Positions 47,191-59,213 of a stretch of 64,000 nt of DNA are shown piece after piece. Within the stretch, counting starts at the first letter, position 1. Every line of letters starts with the position of its first letter. This DNA comes from Ampullaceana balthica. Its lineage: Eukaryota; Mollusca; Gastropoda; Lymnaeidae. The stretch lies in assembly GCA_944989445.1 (NCBI GenBank), contig CALYLW010001006.1, forward strand, positions 244,639-308,638, written 5' to 3'. The notes under the pieces were generated by a model that was not told the DNA's origin, did not search any database, and saw only the letters and a list, made by a program, of their open reading frames with translations. The translations under genes and the position numbers were made by a program.

Positions 47191-47402
47191 GTTAATGATT
47201 GACTCTGTACTGGTCGGTCTTAAAACTAGAAAACAGAATAACGAGAAAAACACACACACACAGACATGTTTGACAATCAACAGCAGAAGACAACGCAGCT
47301 GAAAAAAGACGGCAAATAGGATTCACAAACCATGCTTATTTAGTCGTGCAACTAATTTGTTTAGTTAAGCAAATAATTTTATAAGCGAAATACTGATTAG
47401 TA

Positions 47403-47433
47403 GCTGGTCTCTTTTTATCTCTTTCTCTCTCTC

Positions 47434-47467
<34 letters not shown>

Positions 47468-47492
47468 CTTCTCTTTTTGTTTCTCCTCTCCT
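47403..47492. repeat. CT-rich microsatellite
   Basis: CTCTCT with interruptions, pyrimidine-only over most of its length. Confidence 0.9.
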
Positions 47493-47987
47493 CACCCTCT
47501 GGTATTCAGATGCCACCACCGAAGCTATTAAGTGGAAATAACTTCCATATCTAAACGAACTCATTGTCAAAAACAGGTAGACGAGCAAACTGAGATAACT
47601 GGTGCCTGGAGATATCAGCTGTTGCTACCTACCTTTCCTCAACTCTACTGGTAGAAAAACGTGTAGACTTCTGACGTGTTCAGAGTGACCTTTCTTATAT
47701 CAAGTTCAAACATTTATATTTACACATATATACACACACACACACGCATTGTACTTCTTCTTTCAAGTAGATAGTGTGCAATAATAACTTGATTTGAACC
47801 TTTCTTAAAATGGATCCACCCACAATAAAAACTAAAGAACCGCTGATTCCCACGACACCTTCCAACATGATGTTTCCAAAAGGAAAACAAAAGCTACAAA
47901 ATATGTGTCTTTTTTACAGACATTCCATAATAAAAACCTCGACGTCTGCTGCTTTAACAAAATGCACTTTTTAAAATATACATGTAT
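47493..47987. other. intergenic, no feature seen
   Basis: Unique AT-rich sequence with a short CACACA run near 47730. No gene was recognised. Confidence 0.5.
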
Positions 47988-48009
47988 AAATAAATAAATA
48001 AATAAATAA

Positions 48010-48067
<58 letters not shown>

Positions 48068-48068
48068 T
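47988..48068. repeat. AAAT then AT microsatellite
   Basis: ATAAATAAATAAAT changes to ATATATAT. It abuts an inverted-repeat element. Confidence 0.93.
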
Positions 48069-48071
48069 ATA

Positions 48072-48490
48072 TATTAGGGCTGCGTAAATTAACGATTAAT
48101 TTCTCGATTAATCTTTAAAAACTTTAAACGATTAAATTTTTTAACGATTAATTGACCCACCACTTATAAATGTACTGGAAGTTAAAAAGTAAAATATTTC
48201 GGCCGATAAATAAAAACTAATTTCCGGACGATTACAGGAACATTTTGGTTTTTAACTATTGACTGACGAAATAATGTCAATACGCTTGTCTGTTTGCGTT
48301 GTTGGTTAACAGATGTCACATAAAGAAGACTTTCCAGTGTTATATCGATTTTCGACAAGTACGTTTAATAAATGTTACTTATGACACCATACATTTCAAT
48401 TTTTGACTTTAATCGAAATTAACGATTAATTAATCGTTAATTTTTAAAAAGTTAACGATTAAATTTAAATTAATCGTTAACAGCTCTAAT
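48072..48490. mobile_element. 419-bp inverted-repeat element with ATTAGGGCTG end, hAT-like
   Basis: The left end ATTAGGGCTGCGTAAATTAA with CGATTAATTTCTCGATTAAT faces the right end AATTAATCGTTAACAGCTCTAAT in two overlapping parts. ATTAATCG motifs repeat at both ends. It lies between two AT microsatellites, so the target duplication cannot be read. It is non-coding. Confidence 0.75.
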
Positions 48491-48495
48491 ATATA

Positions 48496-48504
48496 AATAG
48501 ATAA

Positions 48505-48557
<53 letters not shown>
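48496..48557. repeat. AT microsatellite
   Basis: About 60 bp of TATATA following TAAATAGATAAATAAA. Confidence 0.93.
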
Positions 48558-48560
<3 letters not shown>

Positions 48561-49050
48561 TTATTACGTTTTGTTTTATATTTTTTAATACCAGTTTGTT
48601 TGTTTCCCCTCTCCCAGTTGCATGTTCTGTGAAATGATAACGTGTTTACCTCGAACAATTTATTTTACTGCCATTACTCAAGTGTTGTTCTTTTTTAAAT
48701 TTTAATTGCCATCTGGAGTTGATCTTATCCAGAACCACAGTTTAGCCATGTTAAGTAAATAAAAAGCGGAAGATGATGTGTTTCTGATCAATAAAAGAAG
48801 AAAGAAAAAAAAAGACATTTTTTTGCTCCAATGCTTTCTCTAGTAAACGATAAAAAAACAAAAGAAACAAACACATATTTTAGAATTAAATTGCAGAAGA
48901 TTTTATATATCCAAATTTAACTTTTGTAGTTAATCCGCATTAAATATGTGATGTAATATAAGTATGAAATTTGTAGACAATTAAAGTGGACACTCCAGTA
49001 ATTAACTCTTTGCTGTGTAAAAGAATCACAATAGTTGTTAACTTCTTAAG
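48558..49050. other. intergenic, no feature seen
   Basis: Unique AT-rich sequence. No gene was recognised. Confidence 0.5.
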
Positions 49051-49440
49051 CGGCCGTCCATGTTTATCCCCCCCCCTCATCACACTTCTTCACAATAACT
49101 TAGACCACCACGTCCAATATGGCGTCACACAGCTTTGAAACACTCTCCCCACCTAAAAGCCGTATTTTCTAATTGAAAATTTTCATGTTGCAATTGACCT
49201 TTTGTTATTTAAATATATAATTATAAGTGTAAGTCTGCACTCCCATATCGTAACACGTGTGAATCCATTGAAAACATTAAATAAATGAAAGCAATCAAAT
49301 ATTTAAGAGTAACTTTTATTTAAAGTAGCGCGTTTTGATGTGACGTCACAATTCTTAAACACCCCCCTTCTCCCTCGTTACACATCGTCACAAGCGCGTG
49401 ACCCTCCTCTCCCCCCCCTCCTAGGCCTGTGGCGTCGTTT
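49051..49440. mobile_element. GGGGCCGTCC-family element, uninterrupted copy
   Basis: It begins CGGCCGTCCATGTTTATCCC and contains GGCGTCACACAGCTTTG, TTTTGTTATTTAAATAT, AAAGCAATCAAATATT and GATGTGACGTCACA in the same order as the copies at 10409 and 31292. The right terminus is shortened after GTGGCGTCG. It preserves the sequence (GTGTAAGTCTGCAC) that was the target of the 5-kb insertion elsewhere. Confidence 0.8.
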
Positions 49441-52400
49441 AAGTAACAAAAAGAAGAAAAAAACTAAAACAAGTGACATTAGAATTTTAGGACCACCATG
49501 GAGACAATATTGTATACTGTGATTTGGTTCTAGAAAAAAAACGGGATGTCTCTCTGTGTTTATTGGTGAATTGGTTTTAAAAGCAGCTTAAATATATCTG
49601 ACGACCCTTCTGTTCACCTGTAATCAAGCCCCCAGAGGGGAGTTTTTGTTAAATAGATGATAACTAAGTCTACACTGCGGGTTTTTTGTGAACTTTTTAT
49701 TGAAGAGATCTGCGGGAAATTTGTTTACATCATAAAATTTGGTGTGGAATGTTTAGAAAGGTATACCATCAAAAAGTGTGCGACACAGCAGAAAGTTAAA
49801 AACCTTGGCTGAGTTTTGTCTTACTCTAATACGGTACTGAATATCTCTGTCTATTATGTCAGATAATAGCAGGACATTAGACACAAATGTTATTAAAGCA
49901 GTTGGAAGTAAGACAAAGATGTCATGAATATCTCTGAATGTTAAACAGCAAGGTTCTTTGAATATATATGAATGTTAAATAGCAATGGTCTGTCGATGTT
50001 AGCTAAATTCTTATTGAACATGGGGCGGGTGGAGGTACTTTCACAGGCATGCAGCTGAGATGACGTCACCACCCCCCCCCAACACTTTTACACCCTCTTA
50101 CCTTCACGGTAAAGCAGTACGGCATCTAGTGCAATAACCATTATCTGAAAGTTGCTTGAAAGCTTCCCCTATCTTTCTCTTTGTCTCTCTTCTAAATATT
50201 CTCCAAATTTTAGCGCAATTTCCCCATGGAAAAATTGGGCTTATAGATTTAAAAAATCTGTCTGGTATGGATGTTGTTCGAGCTTGCACCAACAACTACT
50301 CTTCAACCATACCAGATAGAGGGTACGGGTCTTTTGCAAATATGTTAAAGAGATCTCAAGAATGTGCACGGGGCAAACAAATTCCCGAAAAGGTTTACTG
50401 GATTTACTGAAAAATCCAAAAAACTAAAAAAAATATCAGTATTTTGTCAATTTCTCGGCAACCATAACAGCTATCGGGTTGAAACAAACGCCAAACGATT
50501 TCTCATAATGTTTAGAACAATGTTGGAGAATAAATTTTTTTTAAAAAATCTCTTTTCGTTCGACTCCCGTAATTTTAGCAGCAATTTGTAGATAGCAATT
50601 GTTTTGTTTACTTTCAGAATTATTGATTTGAAATGACTTTTAATGTAACCTAGAATGATTTTCCTTGAATAAAAAAAGTCGGAAATTCTTTGTTTCAACT
50701 CAACGTGCTTTCACCACACAAACAAATCGTTTGAATCACTTCTTATGAAAATTATGTGTGATCGTTATTTACTTGCTGAACGCTATTTAGTGATTTGTCT
50801 CGAAAATTGTTATGGGACGAATTGGAAATTGCGCTTAAATACTCATTCGAGTTTTTAATTTGAGTTTACTCGAGTTTAAATTTAAATCTTAAATTTCCAT
50901 CTTCTTTATTCTTACTGTCGCTTACTATCTTCCGTGTTTAAATATCTGCCGCTTATCTAACACTTATGTTTATGTGCCTAGCTTCTCTCTCTGTCTCTCT
51001 CTCTCTCTATCTCTCTCTGTCTCTCTCTCTCCTATCTTTTTTCATTTTCTCATTATCCTAACCTTTCTATAAAAGCAACATCTTGTTTGTAAACTGGAAG
51101 TGGAGTCGTGTTATTTCTCGGACCAAATGATTTCATTGGATGTTCTCTAAAGTCAAATGTTTCTTTAGAATATGTTTACAGTATTTCAGCAGCAAGTGGT
51201 TCTAGATGTATAACATTAATGTATGCTTGTCTTTTAAAAAAATAATGTATCCCTGTTTTCTTATAATATTTTTTAAAAAACATCGATCGTTTATAAATAG
51301 CACGTTAATGCTGGCTCTTACCATGAGACAATTTTTACTAAATTTTTAAACAAATTTTAAAGAAATTATTCTGCTTCAAAGACGAGATACACCTCACAAA
51401 GCCGAAAATTAGATAATTAGTTCGTTGACATGTAGCATGGGAAGCGGAATTCTGGGTAACCATCTTTTTTCCCTCGGGATCATCGACTCATATTCTTAAT
51501 CCTCCAATAACAACAAGAGGAAAAATGAAAAAAGGAAGAGTTTTTATTTTTGCCTTCTTAAACAATATAATCTAATTATGCCCAACTTTTTGTCTAGGTA
51601 TCATTCACAGCCATGTACATGTGAAGGGAATAGGTCAGAATTTAATAATTAACATTTTATAAACCGCATTTTACACGTATTCACAATTTCACAATCTTCT
51701 TCGAGTGTCTTTCCAATTAAGGTTTCATTCTATAGGTAAATTGGCCTGCAGGCTTCTTCGGGTATATTTCCCCTTACAGTCTTCCACAAGTATCTTAGTT
51801 TCAAACAATTATTTGTTAAGATTGTTCATCGATGTATCTTTCAGGACCAGCGCCACCCCCCACCCCCCACTTCTGCCATGAAGCGACACATTGACAGGAA
51901 CAGGAGTTTAGATCTGAGCTTAAACCAAATGCCTACGGAGTTTACAGTACGAACGCTGAGTCCGAAAATGTCATCTTAAAATAACCACTTGAAGTTCAAT
52001 TCTTCTGGAGGCATGGCGCAGCTTCTGGACTGAGCAAGTCTCTCACATGCACATTAGGATCGTATCTACTTGACATCTGTTACCATGGAAACATTTCACA
52101 CACATCCTTACCAGAAAACATACACCTTTTTTCTTGGCGAAAAAATATTTTAATTTGCGTCCTTATTATTGACGATATTCTTGACATTATTTAAACTACA
52201 AAGAAAGAACGACATCTTGTTAAAAATAAAAATAGTTTATTTAATAATTATTTTATTTTAGCCTTGACCTTCGTTTCTTCTTGTATTCTTGGAAATGGAA
52301 GTTTGATGGGGATAATTACACAATCGAATTCCCTCAACCTTTCTGTACCCCTTATTGCCCCCCTCCCACATGTCCATTTAGACAAACCTGATCCTCCTCT

Positions 52401-52714
52401 AGCCCCCAATTATGTTCCGACACGTCAGCCACATATACTTGCACTGGCTGACCCCTAGGGCCTTGTTAAAACTGTTAGCGTCAATTGACCTTACATAAAT
52501 GTAGGCGCCCATTCATCAGTGGTTCTCTTTAATGACAATGTTTCTTTGCACGTTTCAAAACTAATGTCTGGTTAGCTGCTACATTTATTGAGCGATTTCC
52601 TTGAGGGATTTAAGTGTCAGCGAGATGCAGTTTTATATTTCATATTTAATATATTGCTTTTTTGCTAATGTTTTCACACAATAGCAACATATACTCACTC
52701 CTTAAGCATGGCTG
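49441..52714. other. AT-rich intergenic with short unassigned open frames
   Basis: Short frames at 50156-50410 (+), 50364-50591 (+) and 52264-52458 (+). The first starts with a hydrophobic MKASPIFLFVSLLNILQILA, which looks like a signal peptide, but the rest shows no known domain and no splice or polyadenylation context. A CT microsatellite lies at 50985-51031. Nothing else was seen. Confidence 0.4.
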
Positions 52715-52985
52715 TCCATGCTGGTATACTTAGCTTGCCAGTCTATACTGACACTCTTAGCTAGGCAATGTATACTGATACACTTAGCTAGGCTGTCTAT
52801 TCTGATACACGGTGCTAGGCAGTCTATACTGATATACTTAGCTAGGCAGTCTATACTGATACTCCTTGATAGTCTATACTGATACTCTTAACTTGATAGT
52901 CTATACTGATACTCTTAGCTTGATAGTTTGTACTGATAATATTAGCTTGACAGTCTATACTGATACAATCTAGACAATCTTAGCT
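52715..52985. repeat. degenerate 25-29-bp repeat, about 10 copies
   Basis: Imperfect units of AGTCTATACTGATACTCTTA with GCTTGAT or GCTAGGC. Copies vary in length and are clearly older than the other arrays. Confidence 0.85.
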
Positions 52986-53591
52986 AATTTTTTATGAAGG
53001 TCATCTATATAAATAGACTTAGCCATATGACTGGCTATCTGTGCTGATATACTGTGCTAGCTAGATCCAATTGTTCACAGGTTAAGCTATGCATTTAGAG
53101 TCCCATGTATTTTGGAAATGTATACTACTTATTTATTTTTTGCTCTTATAAATAAAAGTATTTACCGGTAAATATTAATGTTGGATATTTCTGTCAAGTT
53201 TTGTTGTTACATGTCCAATATTTTAGTATCACTTGTAGGAGAATGATCATTAATTTTTCGGAAGACAAAAAAAATATTTTAGCGTCGGAACGTTTTGTAT
53301 TTGCCAAGATCCTAGAAAATAATGACGATGTCTTGACAGACGATATGATCAAATGGCAATGTATTTTATGTGTACATAAACAGAAATCCCAAAATGCATC
53401 AGTCAGACCAGAACTCCTAGAGTTGTATTTAATATCTCCTGGAATCCATTTCTCTCTCTCATCTCTATGTCTATGTCAACCTACCATCCCCTCCCCTGCC
53501 CTGTGTTGACAAACGTCTGGGATCATTTCATCCATCACGTTCTACCATCGACGTCACTGCGCCAAACAGAACTGTAGGGCCATGGCCACAC
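52986..53591. other. intergenic with an unassigned 102-codon frame
   Basis: A + frame at 53201-53509 has no recognisable domain and ends in CT-rich sequence. It is probably chance, but a relic exon cannot be excluded. Confidence 0.35.
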
Positions 53592-55188
53592 TCGGCCATC
53601 TCCCCTTGATTCATCGTCGGTCGCCTACTCTTGTTTCATCGTCGGTCACCTCCCCTTGTTTCATCTTCGGTCACCTCCTCTTTTTTCCTCGTCTGTCATC
53701 TACCCTTGTTTCAACGTCGTTCACCTCCCCTTGTTTCATCGTCGTTCATCTCCCCTTGTTTCATCATCGGCCACCTCCTCTTGTTTCATCATCGGTCACC
53801 TCCCTTTGTTTCATCGTCGTTCATCTCACCTTGTTTCATCGTCGGTCACCTCCTCTTTTTTCCTCGTCTGTTATCTCCCCTTGTTTTATCGTCGTTCATC
53901 TCCCCTTGTTTCATCGTCGGTCACCTCCCCTTGTTTCATCGTCGGTCACCTCCCCTTGTTTCATCGTCGGTCACCTCCCTTTATTTCATCGTCGTTAATC
54001 TGCCCTTGTTTCATCGTCGGTCACCTCCTCTTGTTTCATCGTCGTTCATCTCCTCTTGTTTCATCGTCGTTCATCTCCCCTTGTTTCATCGTCGTTCACC
54101 TCCTCTTGTTTCATCGTCGTTCACCTCCTCTTGTTTCATCGTCGTTCATCTCCCCTTGTTTCATCGTCGTTCATCTCCCCTTGTTTCATCGTCGTTCACC
54201 TCCTCTTGTTTCATCGTCGTTCATCTCCCCTTGTTTCATCGTCGTTCACCTCCTCTTGTTTCATCGTCGTTCACCTCCTCTTGTTTCATCGTCGTTCATC
54301 TCCCCTTGTTTCATCGTCGTTCATCTCCCCTTGTTTCATCGTCGTTCACCTCCTCTTGTTTCATCGTCGTTCATCTCCCCTTGTTTCATCGTCGGTCACC
54401 TCCCCTTGTTTCATCGTCGGTCACCTCCCCTTGTTTCATCGTCGGTCACCTCCCCTTATTTCATCGTCGTTAATCTGCCCTTGTTTCATCGTCGGTCACC
54501 TCCTCTTGTTTCATCGTCGGTCACCTCCTCTTGTTTCGTCGTCGGTCACCTCCTCTTGTTTCATCGTCGGTCACCTCCTCTTTTTTCCTCGTCTGTTATC
54601 TCCCCTTGTTTTATCGTCGTTCATCTCCCCTTTTTTCATCGTCGGTCACCTCCCCTTATTTCATCGTCGTTAATCTGCCCTTGTTTCATCGTCGGTCACC
54701 TCCTCTTGTTTCATCGTCGTTCATCTCCTCTTGTTTCATCGTCGTTCATCTCCCCTTGTTTCGTCGTCGTTCATCTTCCCTTGTTTCATCATCGGTCACC
54801 TCCTCTTGTTTCATCGTCGGTCACCTCCCCTTGTTTCATCGTCGTTCATCTGCCCTTGTTTTATCGTCGGTCAGATTCTCTTGTTTCATCGTCGGTCACC
54901 TCCTCTTGTTGCATCGTCGTTCACCTCATCTTGTTTCATTGTCGTTCATCTCCCCTTGTTTCATCGTCGGTCACCTCCCCTTGTTTCATCGTCGGTCACC
55001 TCCCCTTGTTTCATCGTCGGTCACCTCCCCTTATTTCATCGTCGTTAATCTGCCCTTGTTTTATCGTCGGTCACCTTCTCTTGTTTCATCGTCGGTCAAC
55101 TCCTCTTGTTTCATCGTCGGTCATCTCTTCTTGTTCCATCGTCGGTCATCTCTCCTTGTTTCATCGTCGGTCAACTCCTCTCGTTTCA
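53592..55188. repeat. 26-bp minisatellite, about 61 copies
   Basis: Units are TCATCGTCGGTCACCTCCCC followed by TTGTTT, with GTTCATC, CTCTTG and TTTTTTCCTCGTCTG variants. The variants recur in blocks (for example near 53845 and 54580), showing multi-unit duplication. All three + frames lack stops over long stretches, giving up to 518 codons with a 26-residue period. This is not a gene. Confidence 0.97.
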
Positions 55189-56109
55189 TTAGCCGCTACA
55201 AGCCTGATCTAGTCATTGACATTCGTCATAACCGACGCTTGAATTGATACATGATGCCCAATGTGTTTGGTCAGGACTGGCCATCTTTCATATCCTGGGT
55301 GTTTAAGTGCCCAAGTCTCCCACAAATATATGTCTCACATGGTTTTATTGTCTAAGTCGTTCACCACACAATTTGTCAAGAATCATGTACATATCTCAGC
55401 TGCTATTATGTGATTACAAACAATTGTCTATTTCCTTTGTTAACCTGCCGATTTGTATGATGTGACCAAACATCTATTAATTAATATTAATGTCATTCAA
55501 TAAAGGAAAAATATCTCATTTGTGTACACATTTTTTCCATAATTGTTGTTACTGTAAATGATAGCTATGCATGTTACACCGTTACATTAATTATTGATAG
55601 GAAGGGGATAGTTATGGGAAGAAATGCAAATTATCATTAATATCCACACATCGCCTAATGTCGTAAAAAATCTAATTATACCCGTTTGGCTTAGAGCAGC
55701 CAGTAACAAAAACGCATTGGATGGCAAAACATTATTTTTATATTGTAATAAACTATATGTTCCAGATATGAGTGCACCTTTTTATAATGCAGCTATCTAT
55801 ACTAGGATAAACGATTGAAGAACGTAGCGAGAATATAATTGCATTATAAAGGATTAAAATTGTTATTAAAAGAGCTTTGGAAAAAAGATAATGTTGTGAG
55901 ATCTGATTGGTCAGTGCAAACCCCGCCCCTCCCTTACCCCGTACAAGAGTTGAAAGAACTCAAGTAGATGACAATGGCCTGGTGTGTTAGGTGTACCTCG
56001 GACACACGCGCCACTCCTCTTCACTTTACTCAATGATTTAATTACATGGCCATCTCAAACATCCGAATCTGATCGTTACTCGTCTTCAAAGTCAAGGTCA
56101 CTGTTTGCA
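55189..56109. other. intergenic, no firm feature
   Basis: A 64-codon + frame at 55624-55818 has no known domain. No RNA gene or transposon end was recognised. Confidence 0.4.
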
Positions 56110-56213
56110 GACCACTGAGATGAAGCCATGTGATGGTAACCAGTGAGATGGTAACCACTGAGATGGTAACCAGCGAGATGGTACTCGGTGTGATGGTATC
56201 CATTGAGATGGAA
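56110..56213. repeat. 15-bp repeat, about 6 copies
   Basis: Imperfect GAGATGGTAACCAGT units, with GTGATGG and TACTCGG variants. Confidence 0.88.
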
Positions 56214-56270
56214 CTTTAAGCGCAGAGTTAAGTTTATTCTTATTTTTTATTGGAAGTAGTCCCCATTTTT

Positions 56271-57772
56271 AAATCCTTTATATTAACTCGTGGTGTCTGC
56301 GGCGGACCTTGCTTGCTTGCTTGCTTGCTTGTCGCCAAAACTTTTGATCGATTTTTAACCCACTTGCTCGCAAGATAGCGAGCTGAAATTTTGCAGGCCG
56401 TTTCGTACCGATGATAAAAACAATGTATCAAAATTTCAGATCGATCGCATGTACCGTAATTAAATTATTGATTTTTTAGATTATTTTATTTATTCCTATG
56501 TATCATGCTATTTTTTGAGATAGAGCGTCGCGGTGCGTATTATATTGAACAACCTTTCTGTCGCGCAATAAGGTGCGTATTTTATTGACAGCTCTTTTTA
56601 TAAACATATTCCTGATCGGTGCGCATTATATTAAACACGTTTTACGACACAACTGCAATTTTGTATTTCTGGATGGTCTGGCGCTGCGTATTATAATGAA
56701 CATTCTTTTAATTACTTCTCGTACATAAAGGATTTATAGTCAAAAACTTGGTTTTTTACGGGTTGTTTTTATTAAATCCTTTATATTAACTCGTGGTGTC
56801 TGCGGCCGACCGACCTTGCTTGCTTGCTTGTCGCCAAAACTTTTGATCGATTTTTAACCCACTTGCTCGCAAGATAGCGAGCTGAAATTTTGCAGGTAGT
56901 TTCGTCCCGATGATAAAAACAATGTATCAAAATTTCAGATCGATCGCATGTACCGTAATTAAATTATTGATTTTTTAGATTATTTTATTTATTCCTATGT
57001 ATCATGCTATTTTTTGAGATAGAGCGTCGCGGTGCGTATTATATTGAACAACCTTTATGTCGCGCAATAAGGTGCGTATTTTATTGACAGCTCTTTTTAT
57101 AAACATATTCCTGATCGGTGCGCATTATATTAAACATGTTTTACGACACAACTGCAATTTTGTATTTCTGGATGGTCTGGCGCTGCGTGTTATAATGTAC
57201 ATTCTTTTAAATTCTTCTCGTACATAAAGGATTTATAGTCAAAAATTTGGTTTTTTACGGGTTTTTCTTATTAAATCCTTTATATTAACTCGTGGTGTCT
57301 GCGGCGGACCTTGCTTGCTTGCTTGCTTGTCGCCAAAACTTTTGATCGATTTTTAACCCGTTTGCTCGCAAGATAGCGAGCTGAAATTTTGCAGGCAGTT
57401 TCGTACCGATGATAAAAACAATGTATCAAAATTTCAGATCGATCGCATGTACCGTAATTAAATTATTGATTTTTTAGATTATTTTATTTATTCCTATGTA
57501 TCATGCTATTTTTTGAGATAGAGCGTCGCGGTGCGTATTATACTGAACAACCTTTCTGTCGCGCAATAAGGTGCGTATTTTACTGACAACACTTTTTATA
57601 AACCTATTCCTGATCGGTGCGCATTATATTAAACACGTTTTACGACACAACTGCAATTTTGTATTTTTGGATGGTCTTGCGCTGCGTGTTATAATGAACA
57701 TTCTTTTAGTTACGTCTCATACGTAAAGGATTTATAGTCAAAAACTTGGTTTTTTACGGGTTGTTTTTATTA
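56271..57772. mobile_element. three tandem copies of a 500-bp Helitron-like unit
   Basis: Copies start at 56271, 56774 and 57273 with AAATCCTTTATATTAACTCG and end AAAGGATTTATAGTCAAAAA then TTTTTTACGGGTT. They differ mainly in the number of GCTT tetramers near the start (five, three, four) and a few substitutions. TCGCATGTACCGTAATTAAA and GCGAGCTGAAATTTTGCA are shared with 14072-14992. They are non-coding. Each unit begins and ends with short inverse-complementary sequence (ATCCTTTATA and TATAAATCC). Confidence 0.85.
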
Positions 57773-57902
57773 TAGATTTTTACTGTAATTTTTGTTTACC
57801 ATTTTATTTGGTCAGTGTTATGTGTAGACATCTAAAAGATTGGCCATCAAATAAAAATTAAACCTTTTCTTTAAGACAGAAAATGGGTTTTTTAATTAAT
57901 TT
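57773..57902. other. spacer
   Basis: AT-rich sequence. Nothing was recognised. Confidence 0.5.
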
Positions 57903-58308
57903 CCGCCAGTCAAAGTAACCAAATTGTTTTGCCGCCAGTCAAAGTAACCGAATTGTTTTGCCGCCAGTCAAAGTAACCAAATTGTTTTGCCGCCAGTCAA
58001 AGTAACCAAATTGTTTTGCCGCCAGTCAAAGTAACCAAATTGTTTTGCCGCCAGTCAAAGTTACCAAATTGTTTTGCCGCCAGTCAAAGTAACCAAATTG
58101 TTTTGCCGCCAGTCAAAGTAACCAAATTGTTTTGCCGCCAGTCAAAGTAACCAAATTGTTTTGCCGCCAGTAAAAGTAAGCAAATTGTTTTGCCGCCAGT
58201 CAAAGTAACCAAATTGTTTTGCCGCCAGTCAAAGTAACCAAATTGTTTTGCCGCCAGTCAAAGTAACCAAATTGTTTTGCCGCCAGTCAAAGTAACCAAA
58301 TTGTTTTG
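57903..58308. repeat. 29-bp minisatellite, 14 copies
   Basis: Near-identical CCGCCAGTCAAAGTAACCAA followed by ATTGTTTTG. Confidence 0.97.
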
Positions 58309-58392
58309 AATTCTTTGCCAAAGCTTCTGAATGAGCTACATGACAGATGACTGAAGTTCCTGGCTGACATGTTGAGGTGAGTTTACTGTTAA

Positions 58393-58558
58393 GGTGACCC
58401 AGTCTTTGGGTGGCCTGACTCTGCTACTGCCCGAATGTTTAGGTAATCTAAGTGTGTAAATGGTAAGAGTGTTTAGGTAACCGAGTCTTTGGGAGGCCTG
58501 ACTCTGCCACTGCCCGAAATTTTAGGTAATTTAATTGTGTAAATGGTAAGAGTGTTTT
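58393..58558. repeat. 83-bp direct duplication
   Basis: Two copies contain AGTCTTTGGGTGGCCTGACT, TGCCCGAA, AGGTAAT and GTGTAAATGGTAAGAGTG, with about ten differences. They lie just upstream of a LINE-like tail. Confidence 0.9.
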
Positions 58559-58665
58559 GGTGACTTTTAGTTTATAAAGTATGTGAACATCAGAGCCCTT
58601 CGACCATGATAATATAGCATCGATAGTATTAGCGCTATAGAAGTGAACTTTCATTCATTCATTCA
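58559..58665 (+). mobile_element. probable LINE 3' tail with CATT repeats
   Basis: AGCGCTATAGAAGTGAACTT followed by TCATTCATTCATTCAT resembles the 3' ends of L2/CR1-type retroelements, which finish in a short tandem repeat. No coding sequence is attached. Confidence 0.45.
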
Positions 58666-58693
58666 TGGGGCTGTCCACATCAAGTAGAATAGC

Positions 58694-58938
58694 CCATGCT
58701 TGTGTTTGACCAACATCAAGTCCGTGCTTGTGTTTGACCAACATCAAGTCCGTGCTTGTGTTTGACAAACATCAAGTCCGTGCTTGTGTTTGACCAACAT
58801 CAAGTCCGTGCTTGTGTTTGACCAACATCAAGTCCGTGCTTGTGTTTGACCAACATCAAGTCCGTGCTTGTGTTTGACCAACATCAAGTCCGTGCTTGTG
58901 TTTGACAAACATCAAGTCCGTGCTTGTGTTTGACCAAC
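58694..58938. repeat. 28-bp minisatellite, about 9 copies
   Basis: Units CGTGCTTGTGTTTGACCAAC followed by ATCAAGTC, with a GACAAAC variant in two units. Confidence 0.96.
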
Positions 58939-58980
58939 GCTAGACAACAACGGAAAACGTCGTTATGTAAGGCGCCAACA

Positions 58981-59213
58981 CAATTTCTTGTAACACTCTC
59001 ATAAACTGTCAAACAATTTCTTGTAACACTCTCATAAACTGTCAAACAATTTCTTGTAACACTCTCATAAACTGTCAAACAATTTCTTGTAACACTTTCA
59101 TAAACTGTCAAACAATTTCTTTTAACACTCTCATAAACAGTCAAACAATTTCTTGTAACACTCTCATAAACTGTCAAACAATTTCTTGTAACACTTTCAT
59201 AAGCTGTAAAAAG
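58981..59213. repeat. 33-bp minisatellite, about 7 copies
   Basis: Units AATTTCTTGTAACACTCTCA followed by TAAACTGTCAAAC. The 11-codon unit keeps the - strand open (YESVTRNCLTV repeats), an artefact. Confidence 0.96.

Noticed and set aside
48496..48557. Possible promoter TATA region
   Set aside because: It is a long AT microsatellite with no downstream gene.
50156..50410. 84-codon frame with a signal-peptide-like start
   Set aside because: A hydrophobic start is expected by chance in T-rich DNA. There is no cysteine pattern, homologue or gene context that I can recognise, so it is described only as intergenic.
53656..55212. 518-codon + strand open frame in the 26-bp array
   Set aside because: All three + frames lack stops in this array. 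The 26-residue period simply mirrors the DNA repeat.
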